Shown here piece after piece: positions 1 through 11,300 of a stretch of DNA of 64,000 bases. Made by a program: the position numbers and the translations under genes. Under the pieces are notes generated by a model. That model saw nothing but the letters and a program-made list of their open reading frames with translations. It was not told the DNA's origin and did not search any database. The DNA is from Streptomyces sp. NBC_00878 (GTDB taxonomy: Bacteria; Actinomycetota; Actinomycetes; Streptomycetales; Streptomycetaceae). Within the stretch, counting starts at the first letter, position 1. Every line of letters starts with the position of its first letter. The stretch covers positions 62,001 through 126,000 of the forward strand of contig NZ_JAPEOK010000001.1 of the NCBI RefSeq assembly GCF_026341515.1, in the 5' to 3' direction.

Positions 1-3000
1 GCCGGGCCCCTGCACCAGTCCACCGGCGAGCTCCAAGTCCTGCTGCTTGCGCTTTTGCACGGCCTCCTCGTCGCGCACGGCTTCTTCACTCACCGTGCCG
101 GTGGCGTTCCGTCCCATGTAGACGGGATAGGCGTCGAGCAGGGCGAGCAGGCCGACCTCCTCCCCTTCCGCCTCGAGCGACGCGGCAATCGCCTGCGCGA
201 TCCGCCCGCCGAGGGACCAGCCGAGAAGGTGGTACGGCCCTGTCGGCTGCACGGCCCGGATGTGCGCGAGGTAATCGGCCGCCATCTCCTCGACGCTGCC
301 CGGCAAGGGTTCGGTGCGGGCCAAGCCGCGCGCCTGCACTCCGTAGACCGGCTGGTTCGCCGGAAGATGCCGCAGCAGCGGCTGGTAGTTCCAGCTCAGG
401 CCGCCGCTCGCGTGGAAGCAGAACAGTGGCGGGCGATCACCGCCGGCTCGCAGCGGCAGCAGGATCTCGTAGTCGCCCGTCTTCAACGACGGGGCCGAGC
501 GCCGCCGCTCGCCCACGACGACCAGGGTTTTGGCGGAGGTCTTCCGGGCGAGCAGGCCCGTGCGCAGCATCTGATGTCCCGGAGTTCCGAACGGGCAGCG
601 CACGGTCGGCCGACCGGCCTTGCCCTCGTCCACTGCCGCCCCGGTGACGTAGAGATCGCCCACGGCCCCCGGTGTGACCGGGCGCAGCCGGTCGTCGAGG
701 AGGAGTGCGCCGAGCGGACCGTCCTCGGCCAGGCCGGCGAGCGCCGGGGGCACCGCCCCGTGCCACCGCGCCGGTGCGATGACCGGACGGCTGCGTTCGA
801 CGTCGTCCAGGAAGATGTCCAGGTCGCTGATCCGCCGCCGCGGATCCTCCGCCACCTGTTCCAGGACGCGGACCAGCCGCCGGGCCACCGACTCGGCCGT
901 GTCCTGGTCGAACAGGTCGGTGGCGTAGCGGAGGGTGCCTTCGAGGCCGTCCTCGTCGTCGAGGTTGTCGGTGAGCCTGAACGCGAGGTCCAGCTCCATG
1001 GCTTCGGCCCCGCCGGGTTCGACTTCGGTGCGCAGGCCCGGCAGTTCCCTCGCGTCCCAGGTGCCGAGCCCCTCCTCCAGCACCTCGAGTCCGACCTGGA
1101 ACACGGGGTGGCGGGAGAGGGAGGCGGGCAGGTCGAGCAGCTCGGCGAGCCGCTCGAAAGGTACGTCCATGTGCTCCTGCGCGACCTGGACCGCTTCCTG
1201 CACGCGGGTGACCACGTCCAGGAAGTCCGGGTCGCCCGAGACTTCCGTGCGCAGGGCGACCGGCCGGGCGAACGGTCCGATCATCGGCTCGAGGTCGATG
1301 AGGTCCTCGTCCCGGGGCAGCGCCGTGCCGATCACCAGGTCGTGGCCCGCCCCCAGTTTCGTCAGCAGCATGGCGAGCGCGGCGTGCACCACCTGGAACG
1401 CGTCCGCGCCGGCCGGCTCCGCCGCCTCCATCAACCGGGCGTACGGGCCCGCGTCCAGCCGCAGCTCGACCGTGCCTGCCCGACGCGAAGGGACGGCCGG
1501 CCGCAGGCGGTCGAACGGCAGCACCGTCTCCCCGTCGATGCCGGCCAGGTTGTCCCGCCAGAAGGCGATCTGCTCGTGGGGCAGGCTGCCCGGCTCGTTC
1601 TCGTCCGCGAGCAGCCGCTGCTCCCAGATCGCGTAGTCGGCGAACTGCACAGCCAGGGGCGCGCGCTCCGGGACTCGGCCCTCGCGCCGCGCGCCGTACG
1701 CGGCCGCCAGGTCGCGGAAGAACACGTCCAGCGAGTCGTCGTCGGCGAGGATCCGGTGCACCTGCAGGAGCAGTACGTGCTCCTTCTCCGCGAGTCCGAA
1801 GAGCTCACATCGCCACGGCACGTCCTTGGTGAGATCGAACACCGACTCGCGCCGCTCGGCGAGCAGCCCGGGCAGGTCCTCCTCGGTGGCCGGGACGGGG
1901 GTCAGCTCGACCGCGAGGGCGTCTTGGATGTGCTGGTGGACGCTGTGTGCGTCGCCGGGGAAGGTCGTGCGCAGAATGTCGTGCCGGGCTGCGACGTCGC
2001 CGACCGCCGCCGCCAGCGCGGGCACGTCCAGCCGGCCGCGCAGGCGCAGTGCGACGGACGCGTGCAGGCCGGCCGTGTCCTTGCCGGGGTCGGCCAGCAG
2101 CCGGGCGCGCAGCTGCCGGGTGGTGACCGGCACCCGGTCCGGCCGCTGGGCGGCTTCCAGTGCGGGGCGTGACTTCGCGGCAAGCACCCTCGCCAGACCC
2201 GCGGGGGTCGGCGAGGAGAACAGCTGCCGGATGGGCAGGTCCGCGCCGAGTTCCTCACGGATCCGCGCGATGAGCCGCATGGCCAGCGCCGAACTCCCGC
2301 CGAGGTCGTGGAAGGTGTCGTCGCCACCCACGTGGTCGACGCCGAGGATCTCGGAGAACAGCGCGCACAGCATTTTCTCGGTCTCGCTCTCCGGCGCCTT
2401 CTCCGACGCGTGTCCGGCGAGATCCGGGGCGGGCAGGGCCCGGCGGTCCACCTTGCCGTGGGCGGTGACCGGCAGGCCGGGCAGGGCGACAATCGCCGTC
2501 GGAACCATGTACGCGGGCAGGACCAGGGCCATGTTCCGCCGGATCTGTGCTGCCCCCGCATCGCTGCCGTCGGAGACGAAGTAGCCCACCAGGCGCTTCT
2601 CGCCCGGCTGGTCCTCCCGCGCCACGACGACTGCCTCGACCACCCCGGGCTGGGCCGCCAGCACGGCCTCCACCTCGCCCAGCTCCACCCGGTAGCCGCG
2701 GATCTTCACCTGGTCGTCGGCGCGGCCGAGGAAGACGACCTCGCCGTGCTGGTTCCAGCGCGCCAGGTCGCCGGTGCGGTACATCGGTTCCCCGGCGAGG
2801 AACGGGCACGCCACGAACCGCTCGGCAGTCAGGCCGGGGCTGGTGAGGTACCCGCGGGCCAGCCCCGTACCGGCGATGTACAACTCGCCGGCGACTCCCG
2901 GCGCGACCGGGCGCAGGAAGGCATCGAGGATGTAGACCTTGCGGTTGGTCATGGGGCGGCCGATCGGCAGCTCCCGCCCGAGCTCCTCCCCTGGCTCGAT

Positions 3001-5295
3001 CGGCTTCCACGTCGCGCACAGGGTGGTCTCGGTCGGTCCGTAGGTGTTGCGCACCCGCAGGCCGGGCTGGGCCCGTCGCAGGTTCTGCACCGACTGTGCG
3101 GGGACCACGTCGCCGCCGGTCCCGATCTCGACCAGACCCGCGAAACACTCCGGGGACGTCTCCGCCAGGGCGCGGAAGGTACCGGCGGTGAGGTGGACGG
3201 CGGTCGCGCCGCGTTCGACGGCCCGGCGTACCCCGGCCGCGTCCAGCACACCCGGCTCGGTGAGCAGGACGCGGCCGCCCATGGCGAGCGGCACCCACAT
3301 CGCGTAGAGCGAGGGGTCGAAGACGTGTGTCGCGTGCATCAGCACGCCGTCGCCCGGACCGATCTGCCAGCCCTCGTCACCGGCCAGGCCGGCCACGCCT
3401 CCGTGGGGGATGCCCACGCCCTTCGGGAGGCCGGTGGATCCGGAGGTGTACATCACGTACGCCAGGTCGTCGGCGCTCGGCAGGCTCTCCGGCGCCGTGG
3501 CGGCACAGCCGTCGACGGCCGCCCGCGTACTGGGGGCGTCGAGGACGATCGCGTCCTGCGGCGCGACGGCGCTGGTGGCCTCGGTGCACAGGACGGTGGA
3601 GACCGCGGAGTCTTCGAGAATGAACGCGATCCGCTCGGCCGGGTACTCGATGTCCACCGGGACGTACGCCGCACCTGTCTTCCAGATCGCCAGGAACGCG
3701 ATCAGCAGGTCCGGCGACCTGTCCATGGCCACACCGACCCGGTCGCCGCGGCCTGTGCCACGACCGGCGAGGTAGCCGGCCAGCCGGTTCGAGGCCCGGT
3801 CGACCTCGGCGTAGGTCTGATCCGCGCCGTCGGCGTCGGTGATCGCCACCGCGTCCGGCGCCTCGGCCACCCGCCGCGCGAACATCGCGACCACGGATGT
3901 GCCGGGCACGGGGCCCGTGGTCGCGTTCCATTCGTCCACCACCAGGGCGCGCTCGGTCTCGCTCAGCAGCGTCAGGCGGCCGACCAGCACATCGGGCTCG
4001 GCGACCAGCCGCTCCAGCACGCGGGCCAGCGCGCCCACGACGGATTCGGCGATCGCGCGGTCGAACAGACCCCGGTCGTAGTCGAGGATGAGCGGCATCT
4101 GCTCGCCGGGTCCGGTGATCAGGGTGAACGGGTAGTGCGAGGAGTTGCGCCCCCGCTTCACCGGGTGCAGGACCAGGCCGTCGTCGTCCTGCGCCCGGCC
4201 GGGTCGCCTGCGAGGGAAGTTCTCGTAGATGACGAGTGTGTCGAAGACCGCTCCGGGGCCGGCGACGGCCTGCACGTCCTGCAGGCCGAGATGGTGGTGG
4301 GCCATGAGAGCCGACTGGTCGCGCTGCAGCTCGGCGAAGAGCTCGACGGCCCGCCGCCCGCCGTCGAGCCGGACCCGCACCGGCAGGGTGTTGAGCAGCT
4401 GGCCGACCATCGACTCCACTCCGGCGAGGTCGCCGGGCCGTCCCGAAGCGGTCGCGCCGAACACCACGTCGGTACGGCCGGCCAGTTGCGAGAGCACGAC
4501 GGCCCACGCGCCCTGCACGACGCTGTTCAGGGTGAGGTCGTGACGGCGCGCCAGTGCGGCCAGGTCTGCCGTCAGTCGCGTGGACAGCTCGAGCAGCACC
4601 GTGTCGATGTCCGGCACGCGGGTCGGATCGGCCGGGGCGACCGTGGTGGGCGTGTCCAGCCCCGCGAACTCCGCTCGCCAGGCTGCCCTGGCCGCCTCCT
4701 TGTCCTGCCGGCCCAGCCACGCGAGATAGTCCCGGTAGGACCCGGTGGGCGGGAGCCCGGACGCGTCCCCGTCCGCCGCGTAGACGGCTGCCAGTTCGCG
4801 GTGGATGACCGGCATCGACCAGCCGTCCACCAGCACGTGGTGAAGGGTGTGCACAAGCCGGTGGCGCTGCGGGCCGAGCCGGATCAGGTGCAGTTTCATC
4901 AGCGGTGCCGTCTCGATGTGCAGCCGCTCGGCCACCTCGTCCGCGGCCAGCCGGTCCACCTCGCTGTCGGCGACGTCTTCCGGCAGCCCCGACAGATCCG
5001 TCTCGCGCCAGGGGATCTCGGCGTCCCGCGCGATGACCTGCACCATCTGCGCGCCGCTGACGTAGCGGAAACACGCCCGCAGCGCGGCATGCCGGTCCAC
5101 GACGGCCTGCCATGACGCCCTCAACCGGGCAGCGTCCAGCGGGCCGTCGATGCCGTAGACGGTCTGCACGGTGTAGGTGTCGGGACCGTCGTGGTCGAGT
5201 GCGGTGTGATACAGCATCCCTTCCTGCAACGGCGAAAGGGGCCAGACGTCCTCCACGCTGGAGCGGGGCTTCGGGCGGGTGCCGTCAACTGTCAC
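1..5295 (-). CDS. Glycopeptide-type NRPS, terminal module 7: C-A-T-X-TE (3' end outside window)
   Basis: Last assembly-line enzyme, adding residue 7 and releasing the heptapeptide. A GTG start at 5295 follows a GGAGCAGACC leader, 10 nt after the stop of the upstream NRPS, and the frame stays open to position 1 (over 1,760 residues). Domains: C7 (about 15-440; HHVLVDGW), A7 (about 455-980; YTSGSTG), T7 (Ser in LGGSSAL, about 998), a second condensation-like domain (about 1040-1500) with HRILADD where HHxxxDG is expected, then a thioesterase (GWSLGG, about residue 1694). HRxxxDD is the family signature of the glycopeptide X domain, which docks the cross-linking P450s and does not condense. The A7 binding-pocket code reads DPYHGGTLC, the classic 3,5-dihydroxyphenylglycine (Dpg) code. 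A decayed adenylation stretch lies between X and TE. The end of the TE is cut by the window edge. Family call is sure; the Dpg assignment is strong inference. Confidence 0.95.
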   Translation of the reverse strand, partial: MTVDGTRPKPRSSVEDVWPLSPLQEGMLYHTALDHDGPDTYTVQTVYGIDGPLDAARLRASWQAVVDRHAALRACFRYVSGAQMVQVIARDAEIPWRETDLSGLPEDVADSEVDRLAADEVAERLHIETAPLMKLHLIRLGPQRHRLVHTLHHVLVDGWSMPVIHRELAAVYAADGDASGLPPTGSYRDYLAWLGRQDKEAARAAWRAEFAGLDTPTTVAPADPTRVPDIDTVLLELSTRLTADLAALARRHDLTLNSVVQGAWAVVLSQLAGRTDVVFGATASGRPGDLAGVESMVGQLLNTLPVRVRLDGGRRAVELFAELQRDQSALMAHHHLGLQDVQAVAGPGAVFDTLVIYENFPRRRPGRAQDDDGLVLHPVKRGRNSSHYPFTLITGPGEQMPLILDYDRGLFDRAIAESVVGALARVLERLVAEPDVLVGRLTLLSETERALVVDEWNATTGPVPGTSVVAMFARRVAEAPDAVAITDADGADQTYAEVDRASNRLAGYLAGRGTGRGDRVGVAMDRSPDLLIAFLAIWKTGAAYVPVDIEYPAERIAFILEDSAVSTVLCTEATSAVAPQDAIVLDAPSTRAAVDGCAATAPESLPSADDLAYVMYTSGSTGLPKGVGIPHGGVAGLAGDEGWQIGPGDGVLMHATHVFDPSLYAMWVPLAMGGRVLLTEPGVLDAAGVRRAVERGATAVHLTAGTFRALAETSPECFAGLVEIGTGGDVVPAQSVQNLRRAQPGLRVRNTYGPTETTLCATWKPIEPGEELGRELPIGRPMTNRKVYILDAFLRPVAPGVAGELYIAGTGLARGYLTSPGLTAERFVACPFLAGEPMYRTGDLARWNQHGEVVFLGRADDQVKIRGYRVELGEVEAVLAAQPGVVEAVVVAREDQPGEKRLVGYFVSDGSDAGAAQIRRNMALVLPAYMVPTAIVALPGLPVTAHGKVDRRALPAPDLAGHASEKAPESETEKMLCALFSEILGVDHVGGDDTFHDLGGSSALAMRLIARIREELGADLPIRQLFSSPTPAGLARVLAAKSRPALEAAQRPDRVPVTTRQLRARLLADPGKDTAGLHASVALRLRGRLDVPALAAAVGDVAARHDILRTTFPGDAHSVHQHIQDALAVELTPVPATEEDLPGLLAERRESVFDLTKDVPWRCELFGLAEKEHVLLLQVHRILADDDSLDVFFRDLAAAYGARREGRVPERAPLAVQFADYAIWEQRLLADENEPGSLPHEQIAFWRDNLAGIDGETVLPFDRLRPAVPSRRAGTVELRLDAGPYARLMEAAEPAGADAFQVVHAALAMLLTKLGAGHDLVIGTALPRDEDLIDLEPMIGPFARPVALRTEVSGDPDFLDVVTRVQEAVQVAQEHMDVPFERLAELLDLPASLSRHPVFQVGLEVLEEGLGTWDARELPGLRTEVEPGGAEAMELDLAFRLTDNLDDEDGLEGTLRYATDLFDQDTAESVARRLVRVLEQVAEDPRRRISDLDIFLDDVERSRPVIAPARWHGAVPPALAGLAEDGPLGALLLDDRLRPVTPGAVGDLYVTGAAVDEGKAGRPTVRCPFGTPGHQMLRTGLLARKTSAKTLVVVGERRRSAPSLKTGDYEILLPLRAGGDRPPLFCFHASGGLSWNYQPLLRHLPANQPVYGVQARGLARTEPLPGSVEEMAADYLAHIRAVQPTGPYHLLGWSLGGRIAQAIAASLEAEGEEVGLLALLDAYPVYMGRNATGTVSEEAVRDEEAVQKRKQQDLELAGGLVQGPG
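508..711 (-). other. Vestigial adenylation-domain segment between X and TE
   Basis: In frame within the terminal NRPS, the linker between the X and TE domains reads [10 protein letters not shown], then [33 protein letters not shown] and VVVGE. It aligns in order with the A5-A8 part of true A domains in this cluster ([51 protein letters not shown]). Core motifs A1-A5, the binding pocket and the catalytic lysine are absent, so it cannot activate an amino acid. This is direct sequence resemblance; its role, if any, is unknown. Confidence 0.75.
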
Positions 5296-5305
5296 GGTCT
5301 GCTCC

Positions 5306-8300
5306 TTACAGCGCTTGTTCATCGGCCAGTCCGGCCTCGAGTTGGTGCATCTGCTCGGACGAGAGATCGACGAGCGTGCCCGCCGAGGGCTCCGACGCCG
5401 TGGTGGCATCGCCGTCGGCGGGGAGTTCCGCGACAAGCACCGCCAGCCGTTCCGGCGTCCTTTCCTCGAACACCTGCCACGCGCTCAGTTCCAGCCCCTT
5501 GCGGCGGGCTCGGGCCGAGAGCTGCATCGAGATGATCGAATCGCCGCCGAGTTCGAAGAAGCTGTCGTCGGCACCCACCCGGTCCAGGCCGAGTACCTCC
5601 GCGAACAGCTCGCACAGCCTCGCTTCCATCGCCGTGCGCGGATCCCGCCCTGAAGACATTCCGACGAAGTCGGGGGTCTGCAGCGCCCGGTGGTCGAGCT
5701 TGCCGTTCGGGGTGAGCGGCATGTGGTCCAGCGACACGAACGCCGCAGGCATCATGTACTCCGGCAGGCGTACGGCGGCCAGCTCGCGCAGCGCGGAGGT
5801 CAGCGTGCCGTTCGCGCCGGAAGCCTCGGCCGACGGCACGACATACGCCACCAGCTGCTTGTCGCCGGGTCCGTCCCTGCGGACCGCGACCGCCACCTGG
5901 CCGACCCCGGGATGCTCCGCGAGCACGGCCTCGATCTCAGCCGGCTCGACCCGGTATCCGCGCACCTTGACCTGCGCGTCGACCCGGCCCGCGAAGATCA
6001 GCTGGCCCTCCCGGCTCCAGCGGAACCGGTCGCCCGAGCGGTACATCCGCTCACCGGGGGCGAACGGACTCGCGACGAACCGCTCCGCCGTCAGACCGGG
6101 GCGTCCCAGGTAGCCACGAGCCAGTCCGACGCCCGTGATGTAGAGCTCGCCGACCACCCCCGGCGGTACCGGCTGGAGGAAGGCGTCGAGCACGTAGTGC
6201 CGCACGTTGCGGATCGGGCCGCCGAGCGGGACCACATCGTGCCCCGGAGCCAGCGGGGCGCTCATCGTCGAGCAGATGGTCGTCTCGGTCGGCCCGTAGG
6301 CCTGGATCACCCGGCGGCCCGGCGACCAGCGGTCCACCAGCGCGGCCGGCAGCGCCTCGCCGCCCGTCAGCACTGTCCGCAGGGTGTCCGGCAGGTCGTC
6401 CTCGCTCGCCAGCACACTGGGCGACACGGTCAGGTGGGTGATGTCCGCCCTGCGGATCGCGTCGCCCAGGGTAACGCGGGGCGGCATGCTCGCCGCGTCC
6501 GGCAGTACCAGGGTCGCACCGGCCAGCAGGGTCATGTAGAGCTCGGAGACGATGGCGTCGAATCCGATCGCGGACAACTGCAGGACCCGCGAGGACGACG
6601 TCACGGCCATCCGCTCGATGTGCGCGTACCCCAGGTTGACGAGTCCGGAGTGGGCGACCAGGACGCCCTTGGGCACCCCTGTCGACCCCGACGTGTAGAT
6701 CACGTACGCCGCGTCCTCGGGTGCCACTCGCGGCAGCTCGGCATCCGGATCGGCGGCGGGCAGCTCATCCAGCACCAGCACCGTGCCCGTGAACTCCGCG
6801 GGTACGACCGCTCGGGTCGTCCTCGTGCACACCAGCACCTGCGGCGCCGAGTTCGCCAGGATGAACTCGATGCGCTCGCGGGGATAGTCCGGATCGACCG
6901 GCACGAACGCCCCGCCGGCGAACGTCACCCCCAGCAGGGTCACCGCCAGCTCGGCCGAGCGCTCGACCAGTACTCCCACCCGGGCCTCACGCCGCACGCC
7001 CAGGCCCACGAGCAGTCGCGCCAGCGCTTCGGCCTCGCCAAGCAACTCGCTGTACGAAAGGCTCCGCGCCGCGTCCTGCACCGCGGGCGCTTCCGGTGTC
7101 CGCGCGGCCTGCCTGCGGAACAGCACCGGCAGTGTCTCCGCCGCGAGCGGTTCGTCGGTCCTGTTCCACTCGTCCACCACCAGGCGGCGTTGCTCGGGTC
7201 CGATCAGGCCGACCCGTCCCACCGGCGTCCGCGGATCGGCCACGACCTGTTCGAGAGCCCGGAGGAGCGACGCGAGAAGGTCCTCGACCTGGGTCCTCTC
7301 GAACGCGTCCGGGCGGAAGATGACTTCGCCGTGGACGGGGCCCGCTACGGACGCGCGCATGGACAGTGGGTAGTGCCCGGTGTCGTTCGGGATTCCCGCG
7401 GGGCGCATGACGAGTGCGTCGGGTTCGTCGGACACGGGCGGCGGGGGCGGGTAGTTCTCGAACACCACGATCGTGTCGAATGCCGCGCCGGGCCCGGCAT
7501 GCTGCTTGATCTCGGTCAGCCCGACGTGCTGGTGCGGTATCAACGCGACCTGCCGTTCCTGCAGGTCCGCCAGCATGTCGAGGAAGGGTTCGGCGCCGAC
7601 CAGGCGGGCCCGGACGGGCAGCATGTTCATGAACAGGCCGACCGCGGACTCGACACCGGGGATCTCGGGCGGACGACCGGCCACCGCGGCGCCGAAGACC
7701 ACGTCGTCGCGACCGGTCAGCCGGGCCAGCAGCAGTGCCCAGACCCCTTGGAAGAGCGTGTTCGCCGTCACACCGTGCCGGCGGGTGAACTCCACCAGGC
7801 GTCGGCTCAGGTCGTCGTCGAGTGCGAATGCGACCCGGTCCGGCTCGACGGGCGCGATGATCGTTTCCGGTGGCACGACGTGGGTGGCCTCGTCGAGCCC
7901 CGCGAGTTCGGCCCGCCACGCCTCCCGGGCAGCTGCCTTGTCCTGGTGCACGGTCCAGGCGAGATAGTCGCGGTACGACGTCGGGGCCGGCAACGCCCGG
8001 CCCTCACCGCCGGCGTAGTACGCCGCGAGCACCTCACCGGTGATGAGCGGCAGGGACCAGCCGTCCGCCGCGATGTGATGCGACGTGAAGACGAGCCGGT
8101 GCCGGCGGTCACCGAGTCGCAGCAGGTGCAGACGCAGCTGCGGCGCCCGGGTCAGATCGAACCGCTCGGCGTGCAGCTCCGCCGCGAGACGGTCAACTTC
8201 CGCCAGCGCCTCGTCCTCGGGCAGATGGGACAGGTCGGTCTCCTGCCAGGGCGGCGTCACCTCGCCAGCGACCGCCTGCACCACCGCACTCGACCCGAGC

Positions 8301-11300
8301 TGGTGAAAACTCGCCCGCAGGGCGGGGTGCCGGTCCAGCAGCACCTGCCACGACCTGCGGAAGCAGGCGACGTCCAGCGGTCCTTCGATGACGAGGGTGC
8401 GCATGCTCGCGTAGACGTCCGGGCCGCGCTCGTCGGCGGCGTGGAACAGCAGGCCCTCCTGGAGCGGAGACAGCGGCCAGATGTCGAGCAGGCCCGGCAC
8501 GGCGGCCTCGACCTCCGCCACGTCCCGCTGCGTCAGCACGGTGAGCGGGAAGTCGGATGGCGTGTGCCCTCCGGCGCCGCCGGCCTCGATGTGGGCGGCG
8601 AGGCCGGTCAGCATGGACAGCCAGCCCTGCCCGAGCGACTCCGCCTCGGCTTCGCCGAGTATGCGCCCGGCCCAGGTCACGGTCAGCTCGAGCTCGGGTC
8701 CTTCGGCGGTGTCCAGCACGACCGCGTCGATCTCCAGGACGTGGCGCAACGCCGTGTCCTGGTCCGTCGTACCGCCGATGGTCCCCACCGTCTGCCAGGG
8801 CTCCGCGGCACCGCCGGGCCGGGACGGGAAGCGGCCGAGGTAGTTGAACCCGATCCCCGGCTTCGGCAGCGCCGCCAGGACCGGCCCGGTCTCTGCGTTG
8901 AGGTGACGCAGCATCCCGTAGCCGAGCCCGCCGTCGGGCACGGCGCGCACGCTCTCCTTGACGCTCTTCAGCAGCCTGCCTGCCGCGTCGCCGCCCGAGA
9001 GGGCTTCGGCCGTGTCGATCCCGGTCACGTCCAGCCGGAGCGGATGTATGTCGGTGAACCAGCCGACAGTCCGGGACAGGTCCAGGTCACCGATGGGCTG
9101 GCGGCCGTGACCCTCGACGTCCACCACGACGGCCGGGTCGCCGCGCCACCGGGCCACCGCGCCCGCCAGGGTGGCCAGCAACACCTCGTGAACCCCGCAG
9201 TGGAAGGCCGAGGTCGCCTTCGCCACGAGCACGCCCGCCTTGTCCCGCGGCAACCGCCAGGACCTGCGTCCCGCGGTCGACATGGTGTCGCGCGTGGGGT
9301 CGAACTCGCCCGGCCACGACGGCGCTCCGTCGAGGATCGCTGTCCACGTCTCCAGCTCCGCGGACCGGATCGCCGCCTGATCGGCCAGTGTGCGCGCCCA
9401 GCGCCGGTACGAGACGCCGACCGGATCGAGCGCCGGTTCCCGGCCCGCGGCCACGGCCGCACACGCCGCCTGCAGGTCCGCCAGCAGGACGCGCCACGAC
9501 ACGACGTCGGCCAGGAGATGGTGCGCCACCACCACGAGCCGTCCGAGGCGGCCGGGTCCGGCGTCCACCCACACCGCCCTGATCATCACGCCGGCGGCGG
9601 GATCCAGCCGGGTGGCGGTCTCGCCGGCGCAGCGCTCCGCGATCTCGTCCACGTCACCGGCACCGGCCTCGACCCGCTCGACCAGCGTCGCCGCGGCCAC
9701 CGCCGCCCGGTCGGCCACGACCAGCCGGGGCTGCTCCCCGTCGGTCTCCACGATCCGGCTGCGCAGCATGTCATGGGTGTCGATCACCGCGGCGAGTCCG
9801 GCCGCCAGCACGTCCACGGACAGGTCGTCGGGCGCCCCCACGGTCACCCACTGCGCCGGTGCGCGCCGGGTCATCGCGCGGGGGTCGCGTTCGAGCTGTG
9901 CCCGCACCACTGGCGTCCACGGGACCTCGCCGACGCCGTCGGCGAGGTCGGCCCGCGCCGGTCCGCCCCGCTCGGCGACCGCCGCGATCCCCGCGGGCGT
10001 CTTCCGCTCGAAGACCTGCTTCGCCCCGAAGACGAGGCCCTCGCGACGTGCGCGGGCGGCCAATCGCATCGACAGGATCGAGTCGCCGCCCAGCTCGAAG
10101 AAGCCGTCGTCGGCGCCGACCCTGTCCAGCCCGAGTATCTCGGCGAACAGGTCGCACAACACCCGCTCGGCCTCGGTACGCGGCTCGCGGCCGGCGGCCT
10201 TCGCGGTGAACTCCGGAGCCGGCAGGGCCGCAGTGTCGATCTTTCCGTTGAGCGTCAGCGGGAAGCCGTCCAGCGCCACCACCGCCGCGGGCACCATGAA
10301 CTCCGGCAACAGCGCCGCGAGGTGCTCGCGGACCGCGTCGGTGTCCGGTTCCACATCCCCTTGCGTGGTCACATACGCGATCAGCCGCTTCTCGCCGGGC
10401 TGGTCCTCCCGCGCCACCACGACCGCCTGCGCGATCTGCGCAACCTCGGCCAGGGCCGCCTCGATCTCCCCGGGCTCCACGCGGTAGCCCCGGATCTTCA
10501 CCTGGGAGTCGGCCCTTCCGGCGAACAGCAGCTCCCCCTGATCCGTCCAGCGCGCCAGGTCACCGGTGCGGTACATCCGCCCGCCCGTCGCCCGGCCACC
10601 ACCTGCTGAGGCGCTGCGCGCCACCGCGTCGCCGGGGACGAACGGATCGGCGACGAACCGCTCCGCGGTCTGCCCGCTCGCGCCCGGATAACCGTGCGCG
10701 AGGCCGTCGCCGGCGAGGTAGAGCTCGCCGGTCACGTTGGGCGCCACCGGCTGGAGGAACGCATCGAGCACATAGGCCCGCCGTCCGGCCAGCGGTCGGC
10801 CGATCGGCAGGGTGCCGCCCGTTTCGTCCCACGGTTCGAGGAGGTGCCACGTGGCGCAGAGGGTGGTCTCGGTGGGGCCGTAGAGCTGCCGGACCCGAAC
10901 CTCTGGGCACGCCCGGCGCACCCGCGCGACGGACGCGAGGGGTACCGCGTCCCCGCCGGTCAGGATCTCGCGCAGCCCGCGGAAGGACTCCGGCGCTTCC
11001 TCGGCCACCACCCGGAAACTTCCGGCCGTCAGATGGGCGGTGGTCACGCCTCGTTCGATCGCTTCGCGCAGCCGCTGCGCGTCGACCACGCCCGGTTCCG
11101 CGACCAGCACGCGGGCGCCGCTGACCAGTGGCACCCAGATCTCCATCAACGACGCGTCGAACGCGTGCGACGCGTGCAGCAGCACGCAGTCGCCCGGGCC
11201 CTGCGACCAGCCGGGCTCGCTGGCCAGAGCCGCCACGCTTCCGTGCGGCACCGCGACGCCCTTCGGGACCCCGGTCGATCCCGACGTGTACATCACGTAG

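Noticed and set aside
5690..10609. Very long plus-strand open frame (over 1,600 codons) opposite the module 4-6 NRPS, and similar ones at 55-2172, 2308-5115 and 25265-28108
   Set aside because: Their translations lack any domain, are Arg/Gly/His-rich, and mirror the NRPS codons; they are antisense shadows of GC-rich coding DNA.
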